A stretch of 64,000 nucleotides of DNA from Metabacillus endolithicus (GTDB taxonomy: Bacteria; Bacillota; Bacilli; Bacillales; Bacillaceae). The notes below the pieces were generated by a model. That model did no database searches and was not told the origin of the DNA. It saw nothing but the letters and a program-made list of their open reading frames with translations. A program made the position numbers and the translations under genes. Every line of letters starts with the position of its first letter. The stretch's first letter is position 1. The stretch lies in NCBI RefSeq assembly GCF_023078335.1, contig NZ_CP095550.1, positions 1,470,001 to 1,534,000 of the forward strand, in the 5' to 3' direction. Below are positions 10,092 through 20,500 of this stretch, piece by piece.

Positions 10092-11504
10092 ATGAAAACA
10101 GTTGTTGTCATAGGTGGTGGAATAACAGGTCTTACCGCCATGTTTTATTTACAAAAGCTTAAGAAAGAACAAAATTTAAATATAAATTGTATCCTTGTAG
10201 AACAAAACAAGTACTTAGGAGGAAAGATAAAATCTGTTAAAAACGAGGATTTTATTATGGAAACAGGTGCTGACTCTATTGTTGCAAGAAATGAAGGAGT
10301 AATACCTCTTATACATGATTTACAACTAGAAGATAAGGTAGTTTATAACGAAACAGGTATTTCGTATATTTATTCTAAAAACACATTAAAGCCAATACCA
10401 GCAGACTCTGTTTTCGGGATTCCAACAAGTATTGGGTCATTATTTAACAGCACATTAATCTCACCAAAGGGTAAAATAATGGCTTTAAAAGATTTTGTGA
10501 AGAAAAACGAGACATTTACTAGTGATAGTTCTATTGGAGCTTTCTTAGAAGCTTTTTTGGGCAAAGAATTAGTTGAAGATCAAATTTCCCCTGTTCTTTC
10601 AGGTGTTTATTCCGGAAAACTAGATGAACTCACAATGGCTTCAACTCTTCCATATCTATTAGAATATAAAAATCAATACGGCAGTATTATACGAGGAATG
10701 TCCAAAAATAAAGAAAAATTCCTTTCAGCAAATAATAAAAAATTCCTATCATTTAAAGGTGGACTATCTACAATCATTGATCAACTTGAGGATCAGTTAT
10801 CAGATACTTCCATTTTAAAAGGCATAAAAACAGAAACGATTAAACAGGTACAAGATGGATATGAAATATCTTTTGACCAGCATACTCCAATTAAGGCTGA
10901 CTATGTTGTTTTAGCTACTCCGCATGATGCAGCACAGAAATTATTAACGATTAAAGAGCTTGACCAGGAATTTATTAAATTGAAAAACTCATCACTCATC
11001 AGTGTTTATCTTGGATTTGATGTTCCTGATCAACAGCTTCCCGCAAACGGTACTGGCTTTATCGTAACAGAAAATAGTGATTTACTTTGTGATGCATGTA
11101 CTTGGACGAGTAGAAAATGGGCTCATACTTCAGAAAAACAAAGATTACTTGTTCGTCTTTTCTATAAAAGCTCTAATTCTGCTTATGAAAAAATAAAAAA
11201 ATTGAGTAGAGAAGAAATAATTGAGACTGCCTTGGGAGATATTCAAAAAAGTCTTAACATAACGGCAAAACCAGAAGTTGTCGAAGTGACTAACTGGAAT
11301 GAGCTTATGCCAAATTATCACCTTGAACATAACCAGGCAATCACTTCACTTGGAGAGAAATTAGCGGAACATACACCAAATGTATTTATAGCTGGTGCCT
11401 CTTATTTTGGAGTTGGTATTGGTGCCTGTATCAAAAATGGAAAAGAAACCGCTGAGAAGATTGTTCATCAACTTAAGAACAATAGCGCAAGTGCCTCGTT
11501 ATAA
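10092..11504 (+). CDS. hemY: protoporphyrinogen/coproporphyrinogen oxidase HemY-like
   Basis: This FAD-dependent oxidase of 470 residues has the same length as B. subtilis HemY (CgoX), which oxidises coproporphyrinogen III in the Gram-positive haem pathway. The N-terminal dinucleotide-binding motif VVVIGGGITGLTAMFYL is followed by EQNKYLGGKIKS. The C-terminal FAD motif VFIAGASYFGVGIGACIKNG is also complete. In B. subtilis hemY is in an operon with hemE and hemH; here it stands alone with its own terminator, so it may be a second copy. A real HemY role is likely but not proved. Confidence 0.88.
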   Translation: MKTVVVIGGGITGLTAMFYLQKLKKEQNLNINCILVEQNKYLGGKIKSVKNEDFIMETGADSIVARNEGVIPLIHDLQLEDKVVYNETGISYIYSKNTLKPIPADSVFGIPTSIGSLFNSTLISPKGKIMALKDFVKKNETFTSDSSIGAFLEAFLGKELVEDQISPVLSGVYSGKLDELTMASTLPYLLEYKNQYGSIIRGMSKNKEKFLSANNKKFLSFKGGLSTIIDQLEDQLSDTSILKGIKTETIKQVQDGYEISFDQHTPIKADYVVLATPHDAAQKLLTIKELDQEFIKLKNSSLISVYLGFDVPDQQLPANGTGFIVTENSDLLCDACTWTSRKWAHTSEKQRLLVRLFYKSSNSAYEKIKKLSREEIIETALGDIQKSLNITAKPEVVEVTNWNELMPNYHLEHNQAITSLGEKLAEHTPNVFIAGASYFGVGIGACIKNGKETAEKIVHQLKNNSASASL

Positions 11505-11518
11505 ATTTTATAAACGAT

Positions 11519-11552
11519 GAAAAGCAGGGTAAACTCCCCTGCTTTTGCGTTT
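11519..11552. terminator. terminator after hemY
   Basis: AAAAGCAGGG and CCCTGCTTTT form a strong stem followed by GCGTTTTTA; it probably serves both converging genes. Confidence 0.8.
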
Positions 11553-11655
11553 TTATACTCTTAGCTCCTCAATTACTTAGTCCACACCATGAGCCAATAC
11601 ATCAAAATGAATTATCCTTTGTAGCCATATCCCTTCATGCCCTTTGCTTTTGTTT

Positions 11656-12489
11656 TTACTTTAAAAAGCCTCCAGACAATGGATATTTCTCCAGCTCTTC
11701 TTCACTTAATCCTTGTCGAGCTGTTGTGATATACAGTTCATCTAAATGTTCCCCACCAAATGTGCACGAAGTAACATGTTTAACAGGAACTACAATTTCA
11801 TCTAACTGTTTTCCTGTAAAAGGATTCCATTGTGTAACTCTAGAACCATCCCAATGTGCTAACCAAATCATCCCGTCTGAATCAATTGTCATACCATCTG
11901 GTGAACCCATTTCATTCGGAATAACAACAGATGTCTTCTTACTACTAATATTCCCAGTTAGTTTATCATAAGAGAAAACCGCCACTTCCCCAGTAGGAGT
12001 ATCAATATAATACATAAACTTTTCATCAGGACTCCATGCTAAACCATTCGATATTGTTACTGAAGAAAGAATTTTATGAATTTGTCCAGACGGATCCAAA
12101 CGATACAATGACCCTTTTCCTGTCTCGATATTTAAAGCCATTGTTCCTATGAAGAAGCGACCGGAGCTGTCACATTTACCATCATTAAATCGTATATTAG
12201 GTTGATTTTCTTCTGGGTTTGCAACTAATAGTAGTTCCTCAGTCTTTATATCAAAACGATAAATTCCATCATGCATGGCTAAAAGTATTTTTCCTGGCTG
12301 CGCGGGTACCGCTGCTCCTACATACTGATGAAATGTAAATGTCTTATTTTCTTTCGTTATAGGATCATAACGATGAAGTCTTTTCTCCATAATATCAACC
12401 CAATATAATACATGCTCTTCTCCATTCCAATGAGGTCCTTCCCCTAGAGCAGCCTTTTGATCCACTACTAAATCAACAATATAACTCAC
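11656..12489 (-). CDS. SMP-30/gluconolactonase family protein, C-terminus probably frameshifted
   Basis: This six-bladed beta-propeller lactonase has family metal ligands visible in ALGEGPHW (Glu), RFNDGKCD (Asn/Asp), SNGLAWSPD (Asn) and GSPDGMTID (Asp). It probably hydrolyses a sugar lactone or phosphorylated metabolite. GTG at 12489 is favoured as start because GGGAGG lies about 7 nt upstream. The reading frame stops at 11656 after SGGFLK. Adding one T to the T-run near 11661-11665 continues it through KVKTKAKGMKGYGYKG to a stop at 11612, a natural end for this family. One base is therefore probably missing here. Confidence 0.85.
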   Translation of the reverse strand: MSYIVDLVVDQKAALGEGPHWNGEEHVLYWVDIMEKRLHRYDPITKENKTFTFHQYVGAAVPAQPGKILLAMHDGIYRFDIKTEELLLVANPEENQPNIRFNDGKCDSSGRFFIGTMALNIETGKGSLYRLDPSGQIHKILSSVTISNGLAWSPDEKFMYYIDTPTGEVAVFSYDKLTGNISSKKTSVVIPNEMGSPDGMTIDSDGMIWLAHWDGSRVTQWNPFTGKQLDEIVVPVKHVTSCTFGGEHLDELYITTARQGLSEEELEKYPLSGGFLK

Positions 12490-12532
12490 TTTTCTTCCTC
12501 CCTCTCCCATTACCTATTTCATGGCCTATCTT

Positions 12533-14377
12533 TTATGAAGCTGATTCATTTTCAGTAAACTGACTCTGATGTAAATCAGCATAAAAACCTCCTTTTTCAA
12601 GAAGCTCCTCATGTGTTCCTTTTTCTATAATATCTCCTTGATTCATGACGAGAATAAGATCGGCATCACGGATGGTAGATAACCGATGTGCAATCACAAA
12701 GCTTGTTCTTCCTTCCAAAAGTTTTGTCATCGCCTGCTGAATTTTCATTTCTGTCCTTGTATCAACACTGCTCGTTGCTTCATCAAGTAAAAGAATCTTT
12801 GGTTTTGCTAAAATGGCTCGTGCTATTGTGAGTAGCTGTCGTTGTCCTTGTGATAAATTTGTAGCGTCTTCTCCTAACAGCGTTTCATAGCCGTCAGGTA
12901 ATGTTCGGATAAAATCATCAGCATAGGCATTTCTTGCAGCTTCCTCAATCTCTTCATTTGCGGCATGTTCATTTCCGTAAGCAATATTTTCCCGAATGGT
13001 TCCACTAAATAACCAGGTGTCCTGCAGCACCATTGCAAATAAACTTCGAACCTGCTCCTTACTCATATCAGTCAAACTAACACCGTCAATTTTAATAGAC
13101 CCTCCATCCAATTCATAAAATCTCATTAAAAGATTGACAATTGTCGTTTTGCCTGCACCAGTGGGACCTACGATGGCAACAGTTTGACCTTCTTGTACCT
13201 CAAGACTTACATCATTAATAATTGGCTGATTTTTCTCATACCCGAAACGTACGGCATCAAAGATAACATGTCCTTTAAGCTCGGATACTTTAAGGGCAGC
13301 ATCCTCTTCCTGTTTTTCCTCTTCTTCGTCCAAAAGTTGAAACACTCGTTCTGCTGAAGCTATGGCAACTTGAATCATATTAGCAATTCCCGCAGCCTGA
13401 GCTAATGGTTGAGAAATTTGCTGTGTATATTGAATAAAAGCTTGTACATCTCCAACACGAATACTTCCATTAATAACAAGCAAGCCACCTGAAATGGCTA
13501 CAATTATAAATCCTATATTCCCAACAAAACTCATTAACGGCATCATTAATCCAGAAATAAACTGAGCTCTCCAGCTTGATTCATATAGCCGATCATTGAT
13601 TGAATCAAAGGTTGCAATTGACTTATTTTCATGACCAAATGCCTTTACCACCTGATGTCCGGTAAACATTTCTTCAATATGACCGTTGATGTTTCCAAGC
13701 TCTTCCTGCTGCTTAACAAAGTGTTTTTGTGAAAACTTCGTCACAAAACGCGCAACCGTTAAACTAAGTGGAATGGTAACTACTACAACTAATGTTAGAA
13801 GAGGACTAATAACAAGCATCATGATAATGATCCCAATAATGGAGATAAAAGAGTTGATTACTTGTGTTAGTGCCTGTTGTAGGGATGTATTAATGTTATC
13901 AATATCATTTACCGCTCTACTTAACAAATCACCATGAGAGTGCTTGTCAAAATACTTAAGAGGCAACCGTGATAATTTCTCATTTACTTCCCTTCGAAGC
14001 TGAGCAACCGTTCGCTGTGAAACAGAAGCCATAATATATTGTTGTGCATAAGAGAAAAGTGATGATAAAAGATATAAACCAATTAAAAGTAATAAAATCC
14101 TTGAAATAAAAGCAAAGTCCACAGAAGAACCGGAAGTAAAACTATCAAAAATAGAAGAAGTTGCATCTCCCAATAATTTCGGACTAATTACATTAAACAA
14201 AGTAGAAAAAATAGCCGCGATCGCAACAAGAATCATTCGATTTTTCCAAGGCTTTAAATAACCTACGAGTCTTTTAAACGTTTTTTTGAAATCCTTTGGT
14301 TTTTCGACAACCATTCCGGGGCCGTGTCTCATACCTCCACCTACAGGAGGTCCGCCACGTCGCTTATTGTCACTCAT
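12533..14377 (-). CDS. yfiC: heterodimeric ABC exporter subunit, YfiC-like
   Basis: This 614-residue half-transporter has six membrane helices (about residues 45-330) followed by an ATPase domain. Walker A is GPTGAGKTT, the signature is the deviant LSQGQ, Walker B plus catalytic Glu is ILLLDE, and the switch is IAHRL with His present. It is the catalytically competent partner of YfiB. The N-terminus is Gly/Arg-rich (RRGGPPVGGGMRHGPG). It starts with ATG overlapping the yfiB stop by four bases, so the two are translationally coupled. Exported substrate is unknown, probably a drug or lipid. Confidence 0.92.
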   Translation of the reverse strand: MSDNKRRGGPPVGGGMRHGPGMVVEKPKDFKKTFKRLVGYLKPWKNRMILVAIAAIFSTLFNVISPKLLGDATSSIFDSFTSGSSVDFAFISRILLLLIGLYLLSSLFSYAQQYIMASVSQRTVAQLRREVNEKLSRLPLKYFDKHSHGDLLSRAVNDIDNINTSLQQALTQVINSFISIIGIIIMMLVISPLLTLVVVVTIPLSLTVARFVTKFSQKHFVKQQEELGNINGHIEEMFTGHQVVKAFGHENKSIATFDSINDRLYESSWRAQFISGLMMPLMSFVGNIGFIIVAISGGLLVINGSIRVGDVQAFIQYTQQISQPLAQAAGIANMIQVAIASAERVFQLLDEEEEKQEEDAALKVSELKGHVIFDAVRFGYEKNQPIINDVSLEVQEGQTVAIVGPTGAGKTTIVNLLMRFYELDGGSIKIDGVSLTDMSKEQVRSLFAMVLQDTWLFSGTIRENIAYGNEHAANEEIEEAARNAYADDFIRTLPDGYETLLGEDATNLSQGQRQLLTIARAILAKPKILLLDEATSSVDTRTEMKIQQAMTKLLEGRTSFVIAHRLSTIRDADLILVMNQGDIIEKGTHEELLEKGGFYADLHQSQFTENESAS

Positions 14378-16101
14378 GCACTCACCTCCCCATCCTCTTG
14401 AGAAGCTACGATTTCTTGATAAACTTTATTTTCTTGTAATAACTTTTGATGAGTGCCAACTCCGACAATCTTCCCATCATTTAGAACAATGATTTTTTCA
14501 GCATCTTTTACCGTGTTAACACGTTGAGCCACAATTATCATTGTTGCATCTCCTGTTTCTTTCTTTAATTCATGTCGAAGCAAACGATCTGTTTTATAAT
14601 CCAATGCCGAAAAGCTGTCATCAAATAAATAAATTTTAGGCTTTCTCACTAGTGACCTAGCAATAGATAATCGCTGTTTTTGTCCTCCAGAGAGATTTAC
14701 ACCTGCTTGTTCTAACTTACTATGTATCCCTTGATCTCTTTTTTCAACAAAATCAATTGCTTGAGCGGTTCTTAAAGCAGCATACATCTCCTCTTCTGAT
14801 GCATCTTCTTTACCAAACGATAAGTTTTCCGCAATCGTCCCACTAAACAGCGTAGCTTTTTGTGGAACATAGCCAATCTGTTTGCGAAGTGTGCTTTGCT
14901 TGAAGGATTGTATATTTTGTCCATCAATGAGAATTTCTCCGCTTTCCACATCATAAAAACGAGGAATTAGCTGCAGCAACGTTGTTTTACCTGCACCTGT
15001 ACTTCCGATAATTGCAGTTGTTTCACCAGGTTTTGCTGTAAAAGTGATCCCTTCAAGTACTGGTCTTTCCGCTCCTTCATAGCGAAATGTTACATCTTTA
15101 AATTCAATGATTCCTTTGGTTGGAAAGCTTTTATCTTCTCTTTCAGGATCTTTTATTGTTGGTTTAGTTGATAATACCTCTGTTAAACGTTTAGCTGATA
15201 CTTGAGCACGAGGAATCATAATAAAAGCCATGGAAAGCATAATTAATGACATTAAGATCATCGCGGCGTATTGAATGAATGCTAATAGATTACCAACTTG
15301 CATATCTCCGTTATCGATCCGAATAGCCCCAAACCAAACGATGGCGATATTGGTAAAATTCATAATAATTAACATGATCGGAAACATAAAAGCCATTAAC
15401 TTGCCAACTTTTATTCCTGTATCTTGAAAATCTTCATTTGCTGCATTAAAGCGTTTTCTCTCATGATCTCCTCTATTAAATGCTCTAACAACTCTTACCC
15501 CTGTTAAAGCCTCCCTTAAAATAAGAGTTAGTCGATCTGTTTTATTCTGTAAAGCTGAAAACAACGGAATTGCCTTTCTTGCCACAAGAAAAATAATCAA
15601 AGCTAAAACTGGTAGAGCAGCTAGAAAAACGAGTGACAAATACTTATCCCGGGACACGGCAAGAATAACTCCACCAATCAACATTAACGGTGCTCTGGTC
15701 ATCATTCTCTGCATCATATTAATAACATCTTGGACAACCTTTACATCATTTGTCGTTCTAGTAATTAAGGAAGCTGAGCCAAACTTTTCATATTCATCTA
15801 GTGAAAAATGCTCTGTATGTACAAACATCGTTCTACGCATATCCCTTCCAAAACCCAGCGATACTTTAGAAGCAAAGTAACTTACTCCAACCATTAATAA
15901 AATAGCCATCAGTGAACATCCAAGCATCAAAGCACCTGTTTGCAGGATAAACGGAACATCACGATTAACAATCCCAACGTCCACTATTTCAGCCATTAAG
16001 GTTGGCAAATATAACTCAAATAATATCGCAGCCATTGAAAACAAAATAACAAAAGTCAACTTCACTCGATAAGGTTTGAGGTATTTTAGCATTTCAATCA
16101 T
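14374..16101 (-). CDS. yfiB: heterodimeric ABC exporter subunit, YfiB-like (degenerate ATPase site)
   Basis: This 575-residue half-transporter has six membrane helices (about 15-310) and an ATPase domain with Walker A GSTGAGKTT and a canonical LSGGQ signature. The catalytic Glu after Walker B is replaced by Asp (YLFDDS) and the switch His by Gln (VAQRV). This matches the asymmetric heterodimeric exporters in which one nucleotide site is degenerate. With the YfiC signature also deviant (LSQGQ), the two defects fall in the same composite site, as expected. GAGGTGACGAG precedes the ATG. First gene of the yfiBC operon. Confidence 0.92.
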   Translation of the reverse strand: MIEMLKYLKPYRVKLTFVILFSMAAILFELYLPTLMAEIVDVGIVNRDVPFILQTGALMLGCSLMAILLMVGVSYFASKVSLGFGRDMRRTMFVHTEHFSLDEYEKFGSASLITRTTNDVKVVQDVINMMQRMMTRAPLMLIGGVILAVSRDKYLSLVFLAALPVLALIIFLVARKAIPLFSALQNKTDRLTLILREALTGVRVVRAFNRGDHERKRFNAANEDFQDTGIKVGKLMAFMFPIMLIIMNFTNIAIVWFGAIRIDNGDMQVGNLLAFIQYAAMILMSLIMLSMAFIMIPRAQVSAKRLTEVLSTKPTIKDPEREDKSFPTKGIIEFKDVTFRYEGAERPVLEGITFTAKPGETTAIIGSTGAGKTTLLQLIPRFYDVESGEILIDGQNIQSFKQSTLRKQIGYVPQKATLFSGTIAENLSFGKEDASEEEMYAALRTAQAIDFVEKRDQGIHSKLEQAGVNLSGGQKQRLSIARSLVRKPKIYLFDDSFSALDYKTDRLLRHELKKETGDATMIIVAQRVNTVKDAEKIIVLNDGKIVGVGTHQKLLQENKVYQEIVASQEDGEVSA

Positions 16102-16208
16102 CTCGTCACCTCATTTCAATTTATTTTACTCTTCATACTATTATAGCGATTATAGTTAACTTAATGAAACGTTTAGATATAAACTTTGCCACTTTATTCT
16201 AGTCTGAT

Positions 16209-16234
16209 GTTTATATCAACTATGAATAAGGTAT
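16209..16234 (+). promoter_or_regulatory. possible sigma-B promoter
   Basis: GTTTAT, 14 nt, AGGTAT resembles the general-stress sigma-B consensus (GTTTAA, 12-15 nt, GGGTAT). It lies about 30 bp before the next gene, and the operon also contains a YdaT-like protein, which is a sigma-B regulon member in B. subtilis. Confidence 0.45.
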
Positions 16235-16265
16235 AGAAATAATAAAGCTAGAAAGGAGAATGATG

Positions 16266-16553
16266 ATGTCAACAGTAACTGCAGGATTTCAAGTTCTTCC
16301 TAATGGTAAAGATATGAACACAGACGGAGTAATCCCAAAGATGGTAGAAGTTGTGAAAGAATCAGGATTAAAGTACAAAATTGGACCTATGGAGACAGTT
16401 GTTGAAGGAAACTTTGATAACATTATGCTCTTAATTAAAACGCTACAACAAGTAGGAATTCACATGGGCGCAACAGAAGTACTGACAAATGTTAAGCTAC
16501 ACTATAAACCTGATGGCATTTCAATTGAAGATAAAATGACTCATGTTAATTAG
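16266..16553 (+). CDS. thiamine-binding MTH1187/UPF0045-family protein
   Basis: This 95-residue protein belongs to the MTH1187/YkoF superfamily of small ferredoxin-like proteins, some of which bind thiamine or its pyrimidine precursor. The family features AGFQVLPNG near the start, YKIGPMETVVEG in the middle and MGATEVLTNVKLHYKPDG near the end are all present. Three ATG codons stand in a row (16260, 16263, 16266); the third has the best spacing from GGAG. A downstream YdaT-like gene follows after 60 bp. Confidence 0.85.
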   Translation: MSTVTAGFQVLPNGKDMNTDGVIPKMVEVVKESGLKYKIGPMETVVEGNFDNIMLLIKTLQQVGIHMGATEVLTNVKLHYKPDGISIEDKMTHVN

Positions 16554-16613
16554 TAGAAATCACTGTGGTAAAAGAACCTACAAAACTATTATTAGAAAGG
16601 TGTGTCATTCTTA

Positions 16614-16982
16614 ATGGCTTGGACTAAAAATGATTTTCCAGATTCAATGAAAAACTTAAATGAGTCTACTAGAAATAAAGCGATAGAAGTAGCAAATGCA
16701 TTAGTCGAAGATGGGTACGAAGAAGGAAGAGCTATCTCTATTGGAATATCTCAGGCTGAGAAAATGATGAATTCAAATTCCAGTGATGTTACTTATCACA
16801 TTGTCCCACACAATGGTGAGTGGGCACTAAAAAAAGAAAATGCCGAAAAAGTGACTAAGGTGTTTCAAACAAAAGCACAAGCACTTGATAAAGGACAAGA
16901 TTATATGAAAAAGAAAGACGCTCAATTGGTCATTCACAGGCAGGATGGGACGATTGAGGAAATGAAAAATACAGGGAGTTAA
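16614..16982 (+). CDS. ydaT: YdaT-like DUF2188 protein
   Basis: The N-terminal half (MAWTKNDFPDSMKNL and VEDGYEEGRAISIGISQAE) and the C-terminal DUF2188 segment (HIVPHNGEWALKKENAEKV, then QLVIHRQDGTIEE) follow the architecture of B. subtilis YdaT. This version is shorter in the linker. The ATG at 16614 is preferred over an upstream GTG at 16602, which is too close to the AAAGG ribosome site. Function is unknown; the family is linked to general stress. A terminator closes the unit. Confidence 0.85.
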   Translation: MAWTKNDFPDSMKNLNESTRNKAIEVANALVEDGYEEGRAISIGISQAEKMMNSNSSDVTYHIVPHNGEWALKKENAEKVTKVFQTKAQALDKGQDYMKKKDAQLVIHRQDGTIEEMKNTGS

Positions 16983-16991
16983 CCCGACAAT

Positions 16992-17031
16992 TAATAACGG
17001 CTTTCCTCTTATTAAAGCCGTTATTTTTTTC
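16992..17031 (+). terminator. terminator after ydaT-like gene
   Basis: AATAACGGCTTT and AAAGCCGTTATT form a 12-bp stem, followed by T residues. Confidence 0.9.
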
Positions 17032-17060
17032 TTGTCAAATTTTATGAAGCCGTGTAAAAT
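17032..17060 (+). promoter_or_regulatory. promoter of tRNA-Ala
   Basis: TTGTCA, 17 nt, TAAAAT, with the -10 ending 25 bp before the tRNA. Confidence 0.7.
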
Positions 17061-17085
17061 AACTGCTATAAACTCATTTAATCAC

Positions 17086-17158
17086 GGGGCATTAGCTCAG
17101 CTGGGAGAGCGCTACGCTGGCAGCGTAGAGGTCAGGGGTTCAGCCCCCCTATGCTCCA
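17086..17158 (+). tRNA. tRNA-Ala (anticodon GGC)
   Basis: A 73-nt cloverleaf with the acceptor pair GGGGCAT/ATGCTCC and the alanine identity pair G3:U70. The anticodon loop is CTGGCAG with anticodon GGC. The discriminator is A, and the 3' CCA is not encoded (the sequence continues TCTTTT). The T-loop reads TTCAGCC instead of the usual TTCGAGC or TTCGAxx, so position 58 is G rather than the nearly invariant A. This may be a sequencing artefact (a lost G plus an extra C). A terminator follows. Confidence 0.93.
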
Positions 17159-17165
17159 TCTTTTA

Positions 17166-17192
17166 TAAACCCTTGTATTCAAGGGTTTTTTC
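17166..17192 (+). terminator. terminator after tRNA-Ala
   Basis: AAACCCTTG and CAAGGGTTT form a stem, followed by TTTTTTC. Confidence 0.85.
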
Positions 17193-17428
17193 GTATTGCT
17201 TCTAATGACACGGTGGAGTTTGATTTATCCTCTATAATAATATGTAACTTTTAAAATCCCTTTAAACCTCTCTATCATATGCTAGAAATCCCGTTTACCA
17301 TTTTCACCCATAAAATTGATTATACCGACAATAAATAGTCCAATAATACGATATTTCCTATAAATTTCCGACATAATTCAGCTTCTCTCATGTATATCCT
17401 AACGGGTAGTTTGACTCATTTTTATACC

Positions 17429-17456
17429 TTAACAATTACTTAACACTGTATTCATA
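17429..17456 (+). promoter_or_regulatory. candidate PhoP (Pho) box
   Basis: TTAACA, 5 nt, TTAACA, 5 nt, TTCATA gives hexamers at an exact 11-bp period, the pattern bound by PhoP in Bacillus. A -10-like TATAGT follows at 17466-17471. The downstream gene encodes a secreted nuclease/5'-nucleotidase, which suits induction under phosphate starvation. Confidence 0.65.
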
Positions 17457-17506
17457 TTTCCTCCTTATAGTAGAAGCGTTGTTAACAAATAATAAGGAGG
17501 AATAGT

Positions 17507-20500
17507 ATGATGCGGCAATTGTTTAAAAAGTTGTTTAGTAGTTTGTTAGTTTTAGCATTGATTCTTTCAACGTTTTTACCAGTGTTTTCGAAAAGTGTTA
17601 AAGCAGAAAATGCTTTCGCAACAGATTTATTTATTTCGGAGTATATAGAAGGAACTTCCTTCAACAAAGCAATTGAAATTTATAATGGGACTGGCCAGAC
17701 AGTTGATTTGTCTCATTATAAAGTTGAGCTTTATTCGAATGGTAGTTCTACTGCAAGTCAAACTCTATCATTAACAGGAACTCTTGAAAATGGTGAAGTT
17801 TATGTTTTAGCCCATAATAGTGATAAAACAAGTACAGACATTTCGAATAAAGCAGATATTAAAAATGGTACAGTAATAAATTTTAACGGCGATGATGCTT
17901 TTGCTTTGAAAAAAAATGATCAATTAATAGATGTAATCGGAACAATTGGAGTTAGAGAAAATTTTGCTACGGATAAAACACTTGTCAGAAACCCAAACAT
18001 CCACTCTGGCACAACAACATACACACCTGACCAATGGACAACATACAATAGTGACACACTCACATACTTAGGCTCTCACACAATAGACGGCACAGCACCT
18101 ACAGATCCAGGTGATGGCGATACTACCGATCCAGAACAACCTGAAACAGGTGTATTATCTATCGCTGATGCAAAGCAAAAAACAAACCAAACTGTAACAA
18201 TTGAAGGAATAGTTACAGCTGATAACTCTGCTATTGGTGGAGGAAAACTATCTACCTTTATTCAAGATGAAACAGCAGGTATTAATATCTATGCATCTAA
18301 TGCAGCAAGCTTTATTGAGCTTACAGAAGGTAAAAAAGTTCGTGTAACAGGATCAATTACTCAATATAGAGGCTTAGCGGAAATTGTACCAACCTCTATT
18401 GTATTAATTGAAGAAAACAGTACAGTTCCTACAGCCCAATCTATTTCTCTAGCGGATTTACAAGATGCAACAATTTCAGAGCCGCTTGAAGGAAAGTTAG
18501 TAAAAGTAAGCGGTTATGTTCAATCAATCCCTTCTTCCCCTGCTGGCGGTGGTTATAATGTGTCGCTAGTGGACGAAAACTATCATTCTACTACTCTTCG
18601 TGTAATGGAAGAGGTTGGAATTGAGAATATAGAAAAAGGTAAATGGTATGAAATCACAGCTATTTTAAGTCAGTACGATTCTTATCAGCTAATACCAAGA
18701 AAGCAAGGAGATTTCACATTATTAGCTACGCAACCAGAACCACCAACAGCAGCTGGCGAATATTCAGCAGTTGTAGAAAGTGTTGTGGATGGCGATACGA
18801 TTCATATTACAAACCCTGTACTAGGTTCGACTAAAGTACGTTATGTGAATATGGATACACCTGAAACTTACCACAAAGTTGTAACTGAAGCAGATCAAAA
18901 TCAATTAGACTTCGGAAATGCTGCTAAAGCATACATGAACACTTTATTAAAAGCTGGTGACGAAATTATACTAAAAATTGGTGAAGAACCAACTGATGCA
19001 TATGGTCGTCTTCTCGCTCAAGTTATTCGTAAAAGTGATAACATGAACACCAACTTAGAAATGGTACGTAAAGGCTATGCATCCTCCTATTTTATTTGGC
19101 CGGTTGGTTCTGAAGAAGATTACAATGCTTTCCAAGCAGCTGTTAAAGCAGCAAAAGATGAAGGACTAGGAATCTGGAACCCTGAAAATCTATTAATGGA
19201 GCTACCATTCGAGTTTCGTGCAAGAGAACAAGGAAAAGGCTTACTGCGCTATGTTGGAAATTCTGATAATAAAGAATACGTTTCTCCTGAGAACTGGGCA
19301 GACGTACCTGTAGAAAAAAGAATTTTCTTTGCAAGCACCGAAGAAGCCGAAGCAAACGGTTATACAGCAGCAACTGATAGTGAACCGAACGAAAATGTTA
19401 AAGTTCAATTATTAGGTGTAAATGATTTACACGGAAAAATTGATATAACTGGCACTAATGAAGGAGTAAATGTCGGAAGAGCAGATTACCTCGCTGCCTA
19501 TTTACGCCAGCGTGAAGCAACAAATCCTAATACATTAATCGTACACCCAGGTGATATGGTTGGAGGAAGTTCTCCAGTATCTGCTTTATTGCAGGACGAG
19601 CCTACAGTTGAAATTATGGAATCGATTGGCTTTGATGTTGGAACTGTTGGAAATCATGAATTTGACGAGGGTGTAAGTGAGATGCTTCGCCTCATTAATG
19701 GTGGGGAACATCCGAATGGTACGGCAAACTATGATGGAATTGATTTCCCTATGATTGCTGCTAACGTATCATATAAGGATACACACGAACTAGTTCTCCC
19801 TCCATACGCAATCGAAGAAGTTGAAGGAGAAAAGATTGGATTTATTGGTGTTGCAACAACGGATACACCAAATATGATTATTGCAAACGGAAACGAAAAT
19901 GTTGAATTTACAGATGAAGTTGAAGCCATTAATAAATATGTTCCTGAACTGCAAGAGCAAGGTGTTGAAGCAATTGTCGTCCTTTCTCACGTTCCTGGAA
20001 ATCAATCTGGCGATGATCGTGCAACAGGTGATATCGCAAACATAGCAAACAATGTAAATGATGCAGTCGATGTTATCTTCGCAGCTCATAACCATGTAAA
20101 GCTAAATGCGGTTGTTGATAACAAATTGATTGTCCAAGCATGGGAATATGGGAAAGCCTTTGTAGATGTTGATTTAGAGATAGACCCAACTACAGGAGAT
20201 ATTATTAAAAAATCAGCGGAAATTGTTGATGTTGTTCAAAGTAATATTGAGCCTGATGCAGAAGTAAGCGCGATTTTAGAAAAATATCTGAATCAAGTAG
20301 GACCAAAGCTAAATGAAGTTATTGGACAAGCCGCAACTGAATTAACAGGTGGCTATGCAGCTAAAGGTGAAATTGGTGATAATGCACTTGGAAATTTAAT
20401 TGCAGACGGTATGGCATACTCAATGAATAGTGATTTCGCTTTAATGAACGGTGGCGGAATCCGTGATGACCTTAATTCAGGTGACATCACATGGAATGAG

